Positions 7,920 to 18,425 of a DNA stretch of 43,952 bases are shown piece after piece. Position 1 is the first letter of the stretch, and each line of letters opens with the position of its first letter. The position numbers and the translations under genes were made by a program. The stretch comes from an uncultured Bacilli bacterium (GTDB lineage Bacteria; Bacillota_I; Bacilli_A; RF39; UBA660): NCBI GenBank assembly GCA_944358405.1, contig CALVQX010000025.1, positions 1 through 43,952 on the forward strand, in the 5' to 3' direction. Below the pieces are notes generated by a model, which was not told the origin of the DNA, made no database searches, and was given only the letters and a program-made list of their open reading frames with translations.

Positions 7920-10733
7920 CTAAAGCATCTTTTTCAAAAATTGTCCTGTATAGGATTTTTTTACTTCAGCAACTTCTTCTGGGGTACCTGTTGCTACAAT
8001 GGTTCCTCCTCCATCTCCGCCTTCAGGTCCTAAATCAATAATATAATCTGCTACTTTTATTACATCTAAATTATGTTCAATTACTACCACTGTATCTTTA
8101 TTATCTACTATTTTCTGCAAAATTGCAAGCAAGCGTTTGATGTCATCGGTATGAAGACCTGTGGTTGGTTCATCTAGAACAAATAATGTTTTTCCGGTGG
8201 CCTTTTTTTGCAATTCTTTTGCTAATTTTACACGTTCTGCTTCTCCTCCTGATAGTGTTGGCGCACTTTGTCCTAGTTTTATATATCCTAAGCCTACATC
8301 TTCTAATACTTGTAATTTGTGTTTAATTTTTGGGACGTTATCAAAAAATTCTAATGCTTCGGTTACTCTCATATCTAAAACTTGGGCTATGTTTTTTCCC
8401 TTATATTTTATGTTTAGAGTCTCTCTATTATACCTAGTACCGTGACACACTTCACAAGGTACATATACATCTGGTAAAAAGTGCATTTCGATTTTTTTTA
8501 CTCCGTCGCCTCTGCATGCTTCGCATCTTCCACCTTTTACATTGAAAGAAAATCTGTTTTTTTCAAAACCATACATTTTAGCTTCTTTTGTTGTTGTAAA
8601 TAGAGTCCTAATATCATCGAAAACACTGGTGTAAGTTGCTGGATTAGATCTTGGTGTTCTTCCTATTGGATTTTGAGAAATCGCGACTATTTTATCTAGA
8701 TTTTCTATGCCTAAAATCTTTTTAAATTTTCCAGGCTTTTCTTTTGATTTGTAAAGTTTGTTGGCAATTTCTTTACATAGAATTTCATTAATCAAGCTAC
8801 TTTTTCCGCTTCCTGATACTCCAGTAATACATGTAAATGTACCAAGCGGAATGTCGACATCAATATTTTTTAAGTTATGCTCACTTGCTCCTTTAATTTT
8901 TATGAACTTTCCGTTACCTTTTCTTCTCGTTTTAGGTATTTCAATACACTTTTTTCCACTCAAATATTGACCTGTAATACTATTTTCATTTTTCATCACT
9001 TCTTCTGGAGTTCCTGCTGCCACTACTCTTCCACCGGCATCTCCGGCACCTGGTCCAATATCTACTAGATAATCACAGGCTAGCATCGTATCGGTATCAT
9101 GTTCTACCACGATTAGTGTATTTCCTAAATCACGCATTTCTAGCATCGAATTAATTAATTTTTCATTATCTCTTTGATGAAGTCCAATGCTTGGTTCATC
9201 TAATACATATAATACTCCTGTTAGATGAGAACCTATTTGAGTTGCTAAACGAATTCTTTGAGCCTCTCCTCCTGATAATGTTCCAGCGCTTCTACTTAAA
9301 GTTAAATACTCTAATCCTACGTTTGATAGGAATGTTAATCTTTCATTGATTTCTTTTAATACAAGATTGGCAATCTGTTTTTGTTCTTCGGTTAATTTTA
9401 GACTTTTGTATGACTTTAACAATTCCTTAATACTCATACATGTTACTTCATAAATATTTTTTCCGTCAATTTTTACAGATAATACTTCTTCTTTCAGTCT
9501 AGCCCCGTGGCATGTATCACATTCATACTCTACCATATAATTTTCTAACCATTCACGAATCCAAGTAGAACTTGTTTCCATATATCTACGTTCTAAATTA
9601 TCAATAATTCCTTCATAATAATCTAGAGAATTCATGATATTTCCGCCTTTTGTGGTGTAATTAAATTTGATCATTTCATCAGAACCGTGAAGAATGATTT
9701 GTTGTTGCTTTTTTGTTAGTTTATTAAATGGTTTGTCCATATCTATTTTATAGTGTTTACATACGCATTCCAATTTTTTATAATAAATTCCTTCTTGATC
9801 ATCGCTCAGTGTTTTAATACAACCTTCATTAAGGCTCAAACTTTTATCAGGGATTACTAAGTCTTCGTCAATTTGTAATTTTACCCCCAATCCTTTACAA
9901 TCTGGACAAGCACCATATGGAGCATTAAAACTAAAAATACGAGGCTCTAATTCTGGAAGAGAAAACTCACAATAAGGACATGCAAATTGCTCTGAAAAAG
10001 TTAATTCCTTTTTATTTTCTCCCAATATTTGTACAATGACCTTCCCATTAGATAATTTCGTTGCTGCTTCTATTGCTTCAAATAATCTACTTCGAACTTC
10101 TTCTTTTAGTACAAGTCGATCAATTACTACATCTATTTTGTCTTTTTTATTTTTATCTAGAGTAATATCCTCACTTAAATCCAACATTTCTCCATTAACA
10201 CGAACTCTTACATAACCGTCTTTTCTTAGTTTTTCTAACGTGTCTTTATGAGTTCCTTTCTCTCCATCGACTACTGGAGATAAAATAATTAGCTTTGTTC
10301 CTATAGGATATTCTAATACTTTATTTGTCATTTCTTCTACACTTTGTGAAGTAATTGGAATATGATGTGTTGGACAATATGGTATTCCACATCTGGCAAA
10401 TAAAAGTCTTAAGTAATCATAAATTTCTGTCACAGTTCCTACCGTAGAACGTGGGTTATTGGAGGTTGTCTTTTGATCAATGCTAATTGCTGGAGATAGT
10501 CCTTCTATACTATCTACATCTGGTTTTTCTGAACCACCTAAAAATTGTCTTGCATAAGCAGAGAGACTTTCTACATATCTTCGTTGTCCTTCCGCATAAA
10601 TGGTATCAAATGCTAAAGAACTTTTCCCACTTCCTGACAATCCCGTCATTACGATCAATTTATTTTTAGGAAGTTCTATATTTATGTTTTTTAAATTGTT
10701 TTCTCTTGCACCTTTTACTATTATTTTATCCAT
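7920..10733 (-). CDS. uvrA: Excinuclease ABC subunit A
   Basis: UvrA is the damage-sensing ATPase of nucleotide excision repair and loads UvrB at lesions. It has two ABC modules: the first Walker [21 protein letters not shown] is near residue 32 and the second [15 protein letters not shown] near residue 640. Two [16 protein letters not shown] signatures are present. The zinc-binding cysteine pairs CPYC...CPDC and CEAC...CEVC are intact. I start it at ATG 10733 (937 residues): GCAGGTGAT ends four bases before it, and an upstream GTG is within that ribosome binding site. An extended -10 (TGCTATAAT, about 10755-10763) lies just upstream. uvrB is the next gene cluster upstream. Confidence 0.97.
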   Translation of the reverse strand: MDKIIVKGARENNLKNINIELPKNKLIVMTGLSGSGKSSLAFDTIYAEGQRRYVESLSAYARQFLGGSEKPDVDSIEGLSPAISIDQKTTSNNPRSTVGTVTEIYDYLRLLFARCGIPYCPTHHIPITSQSVEEMTNKVLEYPIGTKLIILSPVVDGEKGTHKDTLEKLRKDGYVRVRVNGEMLDLSEDITLDKNKKDKIDVVIDRLVLKEEVRSRLFEAIEAATKLSNGKVIVQILGENKKELTFSEQFACPYCEFSLPELEPRIFSFNAPYGACPDCKGLGVKLQIDEDLVIPDKSLSLNEGCIKTLSDDQEGIYYKKLECVCKHYKIDMDKPFNKLTKKQQQIILHGSDEMIKFNYTTKGGNIMNSLDYYEGIIDNLERRYMETSSTWIREWLENYMVEYECDTCHGARLKEEVLSVKIDGKNIYEVTCMSIKELLKSYKSLKLTEEQKQIANLVLKEINERLTFLSNVGLEYLTLSRSAGTLSGGEAQRIRLATQIGSHLTGVLYVLDEPSIGLHQRDNEKLINSMLEMRDLGNTLIVVEHDTDTMLACDYLVDIGPGAGDAGGRVVAAGTPEEVMKNENSITGQYLSGKKCIEIPKTRRKGNGKFIKIKGASEHNLKNIDVDIPLGTFTCITGVSGSGKSSLINEILCKEIANKLYKSKEKPGKFKKILGIENLDKIVAISQNPIGRTPRSNPATYTSVFDDIRTLFTTTKEAKMYGFEKNRFSFNVKGGRCEACRGDGVKKIEMHFLPDVYVPCEVCHGTRYNRETLNIKYKGKNIAQVLDMRVTEALEFFDNVPKIKHKLQVLEDVGLGYIKLGQSAPTLSGGEAERVKLAKELQKKATGKTLFVLDEPTTGLHTDDIKRLLAILQKIVDNKDTVVVIEHNLDVIKVADYIIDLGPEGGDGGGTIVATGTPEEVAEVKKSYTGQFLKKML

Positions 10734-10809
10734 ATACATCACCTGCTACATATTATAGCATACTTTTCAAAAAAAAATTTAAAAACTGAGCTATTTGCTC
10801 TAGATAGAA

Positions 10810-10848
10810 AAATAAAAATTAAGAATCAAATACCCTTAATTTTTATTT
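10810..10848 (-). terminator. Terminator after the SUKH-like gene
   Basis: AAATAAAAATTAAG (10810-10823) pairs with CTTAATTTTTATTT (10835-10848), a 14-base stem with an 11-base loop. On the minus strand it ends in a T-rich tract. It lies about 30 bases after the 172-residue gene and before uvrA's promoter. Confidence 0.7.
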
Positions 10849-10877
10849 GTATTTATTTTTTATAAGATTAATTAATT

Positions 10878-11396
10878 CTATATTGTCTTTCCTGATAGAA
10901 ATGATTCTAACATTTCTTCTATTGAATCAAATTCATAGTCTTTTCCGTACGAAGGATTGGAGGCATCACCTATAGCAAATTTATTTATAGAACCTATATA
11001 TCTAAATGTAGTATCATCTCTTTGACCTAACCATAGCTCTTTGTGTACATCATTATACCATTCAAATAACAATAGATCATTACATGTTGTATAGTTAAAA
11101 AAATTATTATTCATTTTATAATATTCTACTAATTTTTTTACTCCATCTTCTGGCACATTATATTTTTTACAATTCTTTATAAATTCTTGGATTTCATTTT
11201 CAGTAGCTGGTATTATTTTTATTCGATAACATAATTTCTCTTTATATTTATAAAATAAATTATAAATTCTATTTTCCTCTGCTTTGCCAGAGCCTTTGTA
11301 AGTAACTTTTTCATAGGTAATTGGCTCTAAAATTGTATGATCTCCTTCTTTGATATTCCTCTCTAAATTTGAATCTGGATAGTTTGTTTCTAGCAT
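10878..11396 (-). CDS. SUKH (SMI1/KNR4)-like protein
   Basis: This 172-residue acidic soluble protein has no signal peptide. The C-terminal half (ELWLGQRDDTTFRYIG... AIGDASNPSYG... FDSIEEMLESFL) has the look of SMI1/KNR4 (SUKH) proteins: a Trp/Phe-rich strand core, then a short motif ending in a helix. SUKH proteins often act as immunity proteins for contact-dependent or polymorphic toxins, but many are orphans. No toxin gene lies beside it. The start follows AGAAAGG by nine bases. It has its own terminator, and a 100-base gap separates it from the uvrB unit. The family assignment rests on visual resemblance only. Confidence 0.55.
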   Translation of the reverse strand: MLETNYPDSNLERNIKEGDHTILEPITYEKVTYKGSGKAEENRIYNLFYKYKEKLCYRIKIIPATENEIQEFIKNCKKYNVPEDGVKKLVEYYKMNNNFFNYTTCNDLLLFEWYNDVHKELWLGQRDDTTFRYIGSINKFAIGDASNPSYGKDYEFDSIEEMLESFLSGKTI

Positions 11397-11495
11397 ATTC
11401 TTATACCTTTCTAATTTTTATATTGTAGATCCTTGCCTAGTTCAAAGATGTATTTATTTTAATTATTTTCAAATTATCAATTGGTTTTTATTTTA

Positions 11496-12677
11496 TTAAT
11501 GTTTTTTTGATTCTTTTATCTCTTCTGATACAGATACTGGTATCTGATAGCCAGTTCCTTGTTCTAATATCTTGTAATAAGTTTCTAAATTGGTATTTTG
11601 CTTTACTGCATCTTCCAAACCTTGATATTTTTCTTTTGATCTAGATAGATCTGTTTTTAGCGTTTGATTTTGTTTATCTACTTTTTGCTTTTCTTTACAT
11701 AATATATCTATTTCATTCAAAAGAGATATTTCTTCTTTTGAAAACTTCTTAGCATCTACATAATTCAACTGATTATCAAATCTTTTTAATTGTTCTTCTT
11801 GAGTTATTTCTTCTTCACTTAATACTTCAGAATCTATTATGTTTTCTACATCAGAATACATTAATGGCATAAAATCCGCTGCTTTTTGATTATATATTCC
11901 GTTATTTAAACTAGAACAAATAAGAATACTAATCGGCAACTTTGCTAAGCAATCATTTTCAAAATATTCTCGCAATGCATGATTACCAGAACCAGAGAAA
12001 CAGAAAATAGCACTATTTTCTGTAATAGAAATTAAAGCTTTCTTTTGATTGGTCTCTTCTAACCACTTTTGCAATCTTTGTGATATTGGTGTCATAACTT
12101 CTTCATCCATTGTGTCCATAAAGTTAATACAGGTTGCTTTTATTTCACTTGTATTTTGCATTGTTCCTATGGTAGTAAGTGAAATTTGTGATAATATCTC
12201 TTTTTGCTCTTGTTCAGTATATCCTAATGCAGTCATTTTTTTCTGTAACTTTTCTTCTGCTATTAAGTACGTTTCTGTTCCATTACAATAAGTCATAATA
12301 TTTATATTTCTCATTTTTTTCTTTGCTTCTTCTATTGATATTCTGTTACCGTCTTCTTCTATTATCGGTTCTAAATAACGTTCTGCTAATTCTATTCCAG
12401 AATTTTCATATCGGTCATCTTTTTGAAATGTCATTCCTAAAAAACTGGCAGGAAAATCTTTTATGTCATATCCTGGTCCGTCTTCCTGAGTCGTTCGTAG
12501 ACGTGCTGCTTGCATACCTTCTCTTATTATTCCAAAAACTGACTTCATATGCATATCTTGTGCAGAAATACATAATAAACATGGTCTTTCTATAAAAGGA
12601 TTCTCTGTAGAGGCTATTTGATTCACTCCATAAAGATTTTGATTATCCTTTTTTGTTCTTTCATACATCGTAATCAT
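11496..12677 (-). CDS. Uncharacterised protein linked to a radical SAM enzyme
   Basis: I do not recognise this 393-residue protein. It has no signal peptide or membrane segment. Its first ~270 residues alternate short hydrophobic strands and helices (CLLCISAQDMHMKSVFGI, NINIMTYCNGTETYLI, KALISITENSAIFCFSGSG), like an alpha/beta enzyme or ligand-binding fold. Residues about 290-370 are charged and predicted coiled coil. The start at ATG 12677 has AAGGAG eight bases upstream; a longer frame lacks one. It begins two bases after the radical SAM gene stop, so the two should be translated together. It is the last gene of the uvrB unit. Function unknown. Confidence 0.75.
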   Translation of the reverse strand: MITMYERTKKDNQNLYGVNQIASTENPFIERPCLLCISAQDMHMKSVFGIIREGMQAARLRTTQEDGPGYDIKDFPASFLGMTFQKDDRYENSGIELAERYLEPIIEEDGNRISIEEAKKKMRNINIMTYCNGTETYLIAEEKLQKKMTALGYTEQEQKEILSQISLTTIGTMQNTSEIKATCINFMDTMDEEVMTPISQRLQKWLEETNQKKALISITENSAIFCFSGSGNHALREYFENDCLAKLPISILICSSLNNGIYNQKAADFMPLMYSDVENIIDSEVLSEEEITQEEQLKRFDNQLNYVDAKKFSKEEISLLNEIDILCKEKQKVDKQNQTLKTDLSRSKEKYQGLEDAVKQNTNLETYYKILEQGTGYQIPVSVSEEIKESKKH

Positions 12678-12679
12678 AT

Positions 12680-13516
12680 CTATTTCTCCTTTTTTACTTT
12701 GTAAGTACATGACCTACATAATTCTTCTATCGGTTTTCTATCTTGAAAAGACTTTTTTAGTTTTTGATATCTTTCTTTATTTTGTATGTCTTCTATTGAT
12801 TCTTTGTAAATATTCCCTAAATTGATAATGCCGTTGCTATCTAGACAACATGGTACTACTGTTCCATCTACTAAAATCGCAATTTGTGTTTTTAGTGCAT
12901 AACAATATCCACAACTTTTGTGATTTGTTATTTCTGGCCAATCGAACTTTTGATCTTTATCCACATAAATTGTGGAAGAAATTTTTATATTATTTTCATT
13001 CTGTAGTTTTTCCACTATTTCTGTGGATAAATTATAATAATTTTTAAGTTTTTCCACTATTTTTGTTGAATTTTTATCTAATATATTGTTTTTTAATGTC
13101 CATAAGCGATAGATAATCACAGTTCCTGGGGATAACTTTTCAACATTTTTGAATATTTCTTTTTCATAGTTTTCATTCCTTTGTTCACAGTGAAGAGAAA
13201 AATTTATTTTGTGAAGTGCTTTGCAGTCTTTTAATTTGTCTACTACCTTTGGAAATATTGTTCCGTTAGTTGTTAAATTTACATTAATGTTGTACTTTTC
13301 TGCTAAATCTAGAAATTCGATTATTTTGGGATGAAGTAAAGGTTCACCTTTGACATGAAGATAGATAACTTTTGTAACTTTAGATACTTCTTTTAGAATA
13401 TGTTCAAATTCTGTTTCTGTCATAAAGCGTTTTTCTTTGGCAACAGGAGAACAAAAAGAACAATTCAGATTGCAACAATTTGTTATTTCTATATAGACTT
13501 TTTTATACTTATCCAT
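12680..13516 (-). CDS. Radical SAM/SPASM-type enzyme
   Basis: The 278-residue protein carries the radical SAM cluster motif CNLNCSFC (Cys15, Cys19, Cys22), which binds a 4Fe-4S cluster and S-adenosylmethionine. VKGEPLLHP near residue 56 corresponds to the usual GGEP SAM-contact motif. The C-terminal third has several cysteines (SCGYC, VPCCLD, ELCRSC) like a short SPASM domain with auxiliary iron-sulfur clusters. SPASM proteins often modify peptides or enzymes. No precursor peptide gene is apparent next to it, so the substrate is unknown. Its start overlaps the 239-residue protein's stop by 8 bases, and the 393-residue protein follows after two. Confidence 0.85.
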   Translation of the reverse strand: MDKYKKVYIEITNCCNLNCSFCSPVAKEKRFMTETEFEHILKEVSKVTKVIYLHVKGEPLLHPKIIEFLDLAEKYNINVNLTTNGTIFPKVVDKLKDCKALHKINFSLHCEQRNENYEKEIFKNVEKLSPGTVIIYRLWTLKNNILDKNSTKIVEKLKNYYNLSTEIVEKLQNENNIKISSTIYVDKDQKFDWPEITNHKSCGYCYALKTQIAILVDGTVVPCCLDSNGIINLGNIYKESIEDIQNKERYQKLKKSFQDRKPIEELCRSCTYKVKKEK

Positions 13517-14222
13517 TTTTCTTTTGACCTACTTTTTTAGTTTTTTGATGATATGGCTTAGGTTGAAACCCTTCGTTATCTCTATCAAAAATCATATAAT
13601 CATATGCATCCCATAAAAATACAGAATTTCCATTTCGTTTTATTGTTGCAGTATAAAAGCCATTCGGTGATAAGTATATTCTAGTTGCAAACGTTGTTGT
13701 ATTATCAAGATAGTTGCTAAGAGTATCGCATAATTGGTTACTCTTTATTCCATTTACTATAAAATGGATTCTAGCAGGTGAACTTTCATCTAATGTTAGA
13801 ATTTCTTTTACGTAGTCACTGTTTGGCATTTTGTTTTGAAAGATTTCGTAAGCTACCCAGTCCCCTCTTTGAAATATATTTAGTCTAACTCTATCAAAAC
13901 ACAACTTTAAAGGTGTATTTTTGATAGATAAGTCTTCTAATACTTTTAAAGCAATGTACTGATCTATAATCTTTTCAGACTTTTGTTGTACTAAAGCAGA
14001 GTTCTTTTTTTCTCCGTAACGATAGATTTCTGTTTCTCTTGATATTATAGTTTCTACTTTTTCCCAGTATTCATTAGGGTCAAAACTTACTAATAAATCA
14101 TTGGGATAGTCTCTTTTAATTATTTTTGTTAATTCATTTAAGTCTCCTGAAGTTTGATGCTCAAATATTTCATGTATTTTTTCTTTATTTTCTAATTCTC
14201 TTAATAAAAATTTATTTTCCAT
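13509..14222 (-). CDS. Uncharacterised protein between uvrB and the radical SAM gene
   Basis: I do not recognise this 237-residue soluble protein. The N-terminal ~100 residues are helical and charged; the C-terminal half is strand-rich ([38 protein letters not shown]). The C-terminus is basic ([16 protein letters not shown]), as in nucleic-acid-binding tails. I choose ATG 14222 because AGGA lies seven bases before it; the alternative ATG six bases upstream is too close. It overlaps the end of uvrB by 11 bases and the radical SAM gene by 8, so all are surely one transcript. Confidence 0.75.
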   Translation of the reverse strand: MENKFLLRELENKEKIHEIFEHQTSGDLNELTKIIKRDYPNDLLVSFDPNEYWEKVETIISRETEIYRYGEKKNSALVQQKSEKIIDQYIALKVLEDLSIKNTPLKLCFDRVRLNIFQRGDWVAYEIFQNKMPNSDYVKEILTLDESSPARIHFIVNGIKSNQLCDTLSNYLDNTTTFATRIYLSPNGFYTATIKRNGNSVFLWDAYDYMIFDRDNEGFQPKPYHQKTKKVGQKKNG

Positions 14223-16179
14223 ATCCATTTCCTGCTTTCATCTCAAATAGGATATCACGTAACTCCATTGCACGCTCGAAGTCTAATGCTTTTGCTGCTT
14301 CTTTCATTTCTTGTTCTATTGCCTCAACAGTTTTTGCTAGTTCTTTTTTAGTCATCTTCTTTTGCTTTTTATCTTTTGAGGTTGTATCCGCATTGCTAAT
14401 TACTTCTCTTATTTCTTTTTGTATTGTCTGAGGAACAATATGATGATCTTGATTATATTTTTCTTGAATTTTTCTTCTTCTGGCAGTTTCCTCTATTGCT
14501 TGCTGCATAGAATCTGTTATTTTATCTCCATACATGATGACATGTCCGTTGGCATTTCGAGCACATCTTCCTATTGTTTGAATCAAACTTCTAGAACTAC
14601 GTAAAAATCCTTCTTTATCCGCATCTAGTATTGCAATTAAAGAAACTTCAGGAATATCAATGCCTTCTCTTAATAAGTTAATCCCTACTACTACGTCATA
14701 CTTTCCTATTCTCAAATCATGGATAATTTGTAATCTTTCTAACGTCTTAATTTCTGAATGTAAGTAGGCTACTTTAATATCTAGCTCTTTTAAGTAATTT
14801 GTTAATTCTTCTGACATTCTAATAGTTAGAGTAGTTACCAAAATACGTTCATTTTTTTCTATTCTATCTTTAATTTCCCCTACTAAATCATCGATTTGTC
14901 CTTCTGTTTTCCTTACTTCAATTGTTGGATCTAGTAGACCCGTTGGTCTTATAATTTGTTCTACATATTTACCGTTAGTATATCCTAATTCTATATCTCC
15001 AGGAGTTGCAGAAACAAAAATTGCTTGGTTAATCTTTTTTTCAAATTCTTCGTATTTTAAAGGCCTGTTATCTAGGGCACTTGGTAGACGAAAACCATAT
15101 TCTACTAAATTCATTTTTCTAGCTCGATCTCCGTTATACATTCCACGCACTTGAGGAAGGGTTACATGTGATTCGTCTACTACTAATAGATAATCTTTAG
15201 GAAAGAAATCCATTAACGTAGTAGGAGTTTCTCCTTTTTTTCTCCCGGCCATTGGTGCTGAATAGTTTTCAATTCCAGAACAAAATCCAGTTTCTTGAAG
15301 CATCTCTAGATCATACTTTGTTCTTTGTTCTAGCCGTTCTGCTGCTACTAATTTATTTTCTGCTTTTAATTCTTCTAATCTTTCTTTTAGCTCTTCTTTT
15401 ATTCTAACAATGGCATCCTGTAATTTTTGATCACTTACTACAAAGTGACTGGCAGGAAAAATACTGACATTTTTGACATTATTTGTTACAACACCTGTTA
15501 ATGTATCAATCTCGCAAATTCGATCAATTTCATCATCAAAAAACTCAATTCGATATCCTGTTGTATTTTGATTTGCCGGAATAATTTCTAGAACATCTCC
15601 TCTGACTCTAAATGTTCCACGCTTAAAATCAAAATCATTTCTTTCGTATAACATTTCTACTAACTTAGCTAGCACTTGATTTCTTTCTACTTGTTCTCCT
15701 ACTGTTAGTGTTAACATTTTATTTTTATATTCTTCAACTTCTCCAATTCCATAGATACAAGAAACACTAGCAACTACGATAACATCCCTTCTGGATAACA
15801 AAGCTGACGTCGCCGCATGACGTAATTCATCAATTTCATCATTGATAGAAGAATCTTTTTCAATATAAGTCTCCGTTGAAGGGACATAAGCCTCTGGTTG
15901 ATAATAATCATAATATGATACAAAGTATTCCACACGATTTTCAGGGAATAGTTCACGGAGCTCTGAATATAGTTGCCCTGCTAGGGTTTTATTATGAGCT
16001 AAAACTAACGTAGGTTTATTCACTTCTTTTATCACATTTGCAATCGTAAATGTCTTTCCAGTCCCTGTTGCACCTAGTAAAACTTGCCCTTTTTTACCTT
16101 CTTTAATACCTTCTACTAATTGTTTAATAGCAACTGGTTGATCTCCTGATGGCTTGAATTTTGATTCTAATTTAAACAT
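14212..16179 (-). CDS. uvrB: Excinuclease ABC subunit B
   Basis: UvrB is the helicase-like subunit that verifies damage and recruits UvrC in nucleotide excision repair. Walker [17 protein letters not shown] is near residue 40. The damage-probing beta-hairpin [21 protein letters not shown] is intact, as is the DEAH-like VVDESH motif. The C-terminal UVR domain ([22 protein letters not shown]) binds UvrC. The start at ATG 16179 (655 residues) follows AAAGGTGAT by four bases. It heads a unit with three downstream genes. The leader has three TTCGTG repeats (see 16214-16250). Confidence 0.97.
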   Translation of the reverse strand: MFKLESKFKPSGDQPVAIKQLVEGIKEGKKGQVLLGATGTGKTFTIANVIKEVNKPTLVLAHNKTLAGQLYSELRELFPENRVEYFVSYYDYYQPEAYVPSTETYIEKDSSINDEIDELRHAATSALLSRRDVIVVASVSCIYGIGEVEEYKNKMLTLTVGEQVERNQVLAKLVEMLYERNDFDFKRGTFRVRGDVLEIIPANQNTTGYRIEFFDDEIDRICEIDTLTGVVTNNVKNVSIFPASHFVVSDQKLQDAIVRIKEELKERLEELKAENKLVAAERLEQRTKYDLEMLQETGFCSGIENYSAPMAGRKKGETPTTLMDFFPKDYLLVVDESHVTLPQVRGMYNGDRARKMNLVEYGFRLPSALDNRPLKYEEFEKKINQAIFVSATPGDIELGYTNGKYVEQIIRPTGLLDPTIEVRKTEGQIDDLVGEIKDRIEKNERILVTTLTIRMSEELTNYLKELDIKVAYLHSEIKTLERLQIIHDLRIGKYDVVVGINLLREGIDIPEVSLIAILDADKEGFLRSSRSLIQTIGRCARNANGHVIMYGDKITDSMQQAIEETARRRKIQEKYNQDHHIVPQTIQKEIREVISNADTTSKDKKQKKMTKKELAKTVEAIEQEMKEAAKALDFERAMELRDILFEMKAGNGYGK

Positions 16180-16213
16180 ATATATCACCTTTTTTAGTTT
16201 TTTTATAAAATTT

Positions 16214-16250
16214 TTCGTGTAATATTCGTGTTATTTTTTTATTGTTCGTG
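16214..16250 (-). promoter_or_regulatory. Three helically phased CACGAA repeats in the uvrB leader
   Basis: CACGAA (minus strand) occurs three times with start spacings of 11 and 20 bases, close to one and two helical turns, 30-70 bases upstream of the uvrB start. A TATAAA -10 candidate lies between the repeats and the ribosome binding site. They are not a canonical Firmicute LexA box (CGAAC-N4-GTTCG), although CGAAC appears once. Confidence 0.3.
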
Positions 16251-16470
16251 CAATCATTCCTTAAAAAAATAGCTTAAGAGCATACCTATACGAATTTACA
16301 CGGCTATAAGTCACAAACTTTAATTTTGAGACTAAAAATTACTAAGTAATACTAAACGTTAATTTCATAAAATATTCTATCATTTTTTTACTTAATTAAC
16401 AATAGAACAGCATTATACTTTATATTTTAAAAAAACTTTTTTGAGCTAATTTAATAAAATTTTCATCAAT

Positions 16471-16505
16471 AAAAAATAGTCAATATCTAATAATATTGGC
16501 TATCT
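16471..16505 (-). terminator. Terminator of the histidine kinase gene
   Basis: ATAGTCAATAT (16476-16486) pairs with ATATTGGCTAT (16493-16503) with one mismatch. On the minus strand it is followed by TTTTT. It lies about 50 bases after the kinase stop. Confidence 0.75.
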
Positions 16506-16554
16506 ATTACTTATTATTTTTTGGTAATTTACTTTGAATAAAAATTATTTTTAG

Positions 16555-18399
16555 TTATATAATATCTTTTTCGTCGTTAAAAATCGTCTTCAAATGTTTT
16601 TCCACTTGTTCTTTTGTGAAGGGTTTTGCTAAATAGTCACTAAATCCTTCTGATAAATACTTCTCTTTTGATCCTTCCATAGCGTCGGCGGTTAAAGCAA
16701 TCACAGGAATATTAAAATCCGGGTTTTCTTTTAGTTTTGTTAATGTAATTTCTCCAGACATTTCAGGCATCATAATATCCATAAAAATTAAATCATACTT
16801 TTTTCCAGAATGGATTTTTTCTAAACATTCTTTTCCACTCCTACATTCATCGATATCAAAATTAAAACTAGATAAAACTTTATTAGCTACCTTTAAATTC
16901 AAATTGTTATCATCGACTATTAGTATAGATTTTTTGCTTGTTTTATCTAAGGTTAGTTCTTCTATCTTTTGTGTATTTTGAGAAATCAATGCAGAAGTAT
17001 TCGTCATTCTATTTATTTTTTGGGGTATGGTAACCATAAATGTAGAGCCTTCGCCGAAGTGACTTTGAACAGTAATTTTTCCATTCATTAATTCTACTAA
17101 TGATTTTGTAATTGCTAATCCTAATCCTGTACCTTCAATCGTTGTATTGCGGTCTTCATCAAGGCGATTAAATTTTGTGAATAGTTTATCAATATTTTCT
17201 GCTTTTATCCCTCTTCCTGTATCTTTTACAGAAATTATAAGATTACAAATATCATTTTTATTTATACATTTTATATTTAACTCTACGCTTCCTTCTTCAG
17301 TATATTTCATTGCATTGGTAAGTAAATTATTTATGATTGTTCTGATTTGTGATTTTGACCCTATCAATTCTTCTGGAATATCTTCTGCCATATTAATCTT
17401 AAATGTAATTGGCTTTTTGTCAATTCTTGGAATGATTAATTTAGTTATTTTATTTATTTCTTCTCTTAAATTATATGGTTTTTCAATAATCTCTACTTTT
17501 TCGCTTTCAATTTTACTAATATCTAAAATATTTCCAACAATTTCTAATAATGTCTGAGAAGCACTTTGAATATCATCAATATCTTCTATCACTTCTTTAG
17601 GAACTTGTTCCTTATAACTTGCAATATCCTCAGAAAAACCAACTATAGCATTCAGTGGAGTTCTAATCTCGTGACTCATACTTGATAAAAATTCACTTTT
17701 TGCATTATTTGCTTTCTCTGCTTGATTTTTGGCTAAATTCAATTGATTTATCATTTTAACATCTGGATTTTCAATCGTATGATACATAATTAGTAAAATA
17801 TAAGAATAAAAAAATCCTTCAAATATTAGTTCGTGATAGGCATCTCTTAAAATAAATCCAACCAGATATAGTAAAATTAAAATTAAAAATGGAGTTATTT
17901 TAGTAATATTATTTTTTTTAAATAATAGATAAATTGTTAATCCCAAGAAAATTAAAAAACTAAATATTGAATAAGCAATAGCTACATTGTAAGATAGGTC
18001 TTCACCATCCAATACATTATCATAATAAATTACATTTAGAGGTAATATTAAAATTAATGCTATAGCGATGCAAGTTGCTAAATTTAGTATTATATTAACT
18101 ACTTTTGCTTTTTGAATATTTACATCAAAAATCAAAAGGCAATATTTTATCGAATAATAATTTAATATTATCAAAACACTCATATATATCTTTTGAAAAA
18201 TTTCTATTAATAAAAAATTAGCAGTTGTTTTTGCTATTATAAAAGCAATTAATCCGATTATGATAAAAATTGTATTTAATATTAGAAGTTTGGAGTATAT
18301 ATTAACCTCGTTATTGTTCATATGTTTTTTGGAATAAAATAATATCATCAACGTAGACGTTATCAATAAGCCAACCGCTGGCAACAATACTGCTCCCAT
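16555..18399 (-). CDS. Membrane hybrid sensor histidine kinase with receiver domain
   Basis: This protein of 614 residues senses a signal at the membrane and autophosphorylates on His. The first ~215 residues contain about seven hydrophobic segments. The H-box SHEIRTPLNAIVGF has the phospho-acceptor His near residue 242. The ATPase domain shows the N-box (NNLLTNAMKYTEEG), DTGRGI and GTGLGLAI. A C-terminal receiver domain begins ILIVDDNNLNLK and carries its Asp in DLIFMDIMMPEMSG, about residue 541. No separate DNA-binding regulator lies nearby, so output may go through a phosphotransfer protein elsewhere. Start at ATG 18399 after AGAGGTGAT. It follows the PlsC-like gene by 26 bases. Confidence 0.93.
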   Translation of the reverse strand: MGAVLLPAVGLLITSTLMILFYSKKHMNNNEVNIYSKLLILNTIFIIIGLIAFIIAKTTANFLLIEIFQKIYMSVLIILNYYSIKYCLLIFDVNIQKAKVVNIILNLATCIAIALILILPLNVIYYDNVLDGEDLSYNVAIAYSIFSFLIFLGLTIYLLFKKNNITKITPFLILILLYLVGFILRDAYHELIFEGFFYSYILLIMYHTIENPDVKMINQLNLAKNQAEKANNAKSEFLSSMSHEIRTPLNAIVGFSEDIASYKEQVPKEVIEDIDDIQSASQTLLEIVGNILDISKIESEKVEIIEKPYNLREEINKITKLIIPRIDKKPITFKINMAEDIPEELIGSKSQIRTIINNLLTNAMKYTEEGSVELNIKCINKNDICNLIISVKDTGRGIKAENIDKLFTKFNRLDEDRNTTIEGTGLGLAITKSLVELMNGKITVQSHFGEGSTFMVTIPQKINRMTNTSALISQNTQKIEELTLDKTSKKSILIVDDNNLNLKVANKVLSSFNFDIDECRSGKECLEKIHSGKKYDLIFMDIMMPEMSGEITLTKLKENPDFNIPVIALTADAMEGSKEKYLSEGFSDYLAKPFTKEQVEKHLKTIFNDEKDII

Positions 18400-18425
18400 T
18401 TTTATCACCTCTTTATCCTACCAAA

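Larger units (their letters stand above)
16189..16554. other. Intergenic region upstream of uvrB
   Basis: This 366-base gap holds the uvrB leader with three TTCGTG copies at 16214, 16225 and 16245 (plus-strand view) and the histidine kinase terminator at 16471-16505. The middle (16260-16460) is AT-rich without a credible gene or RNA. Confidence 0.6.
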
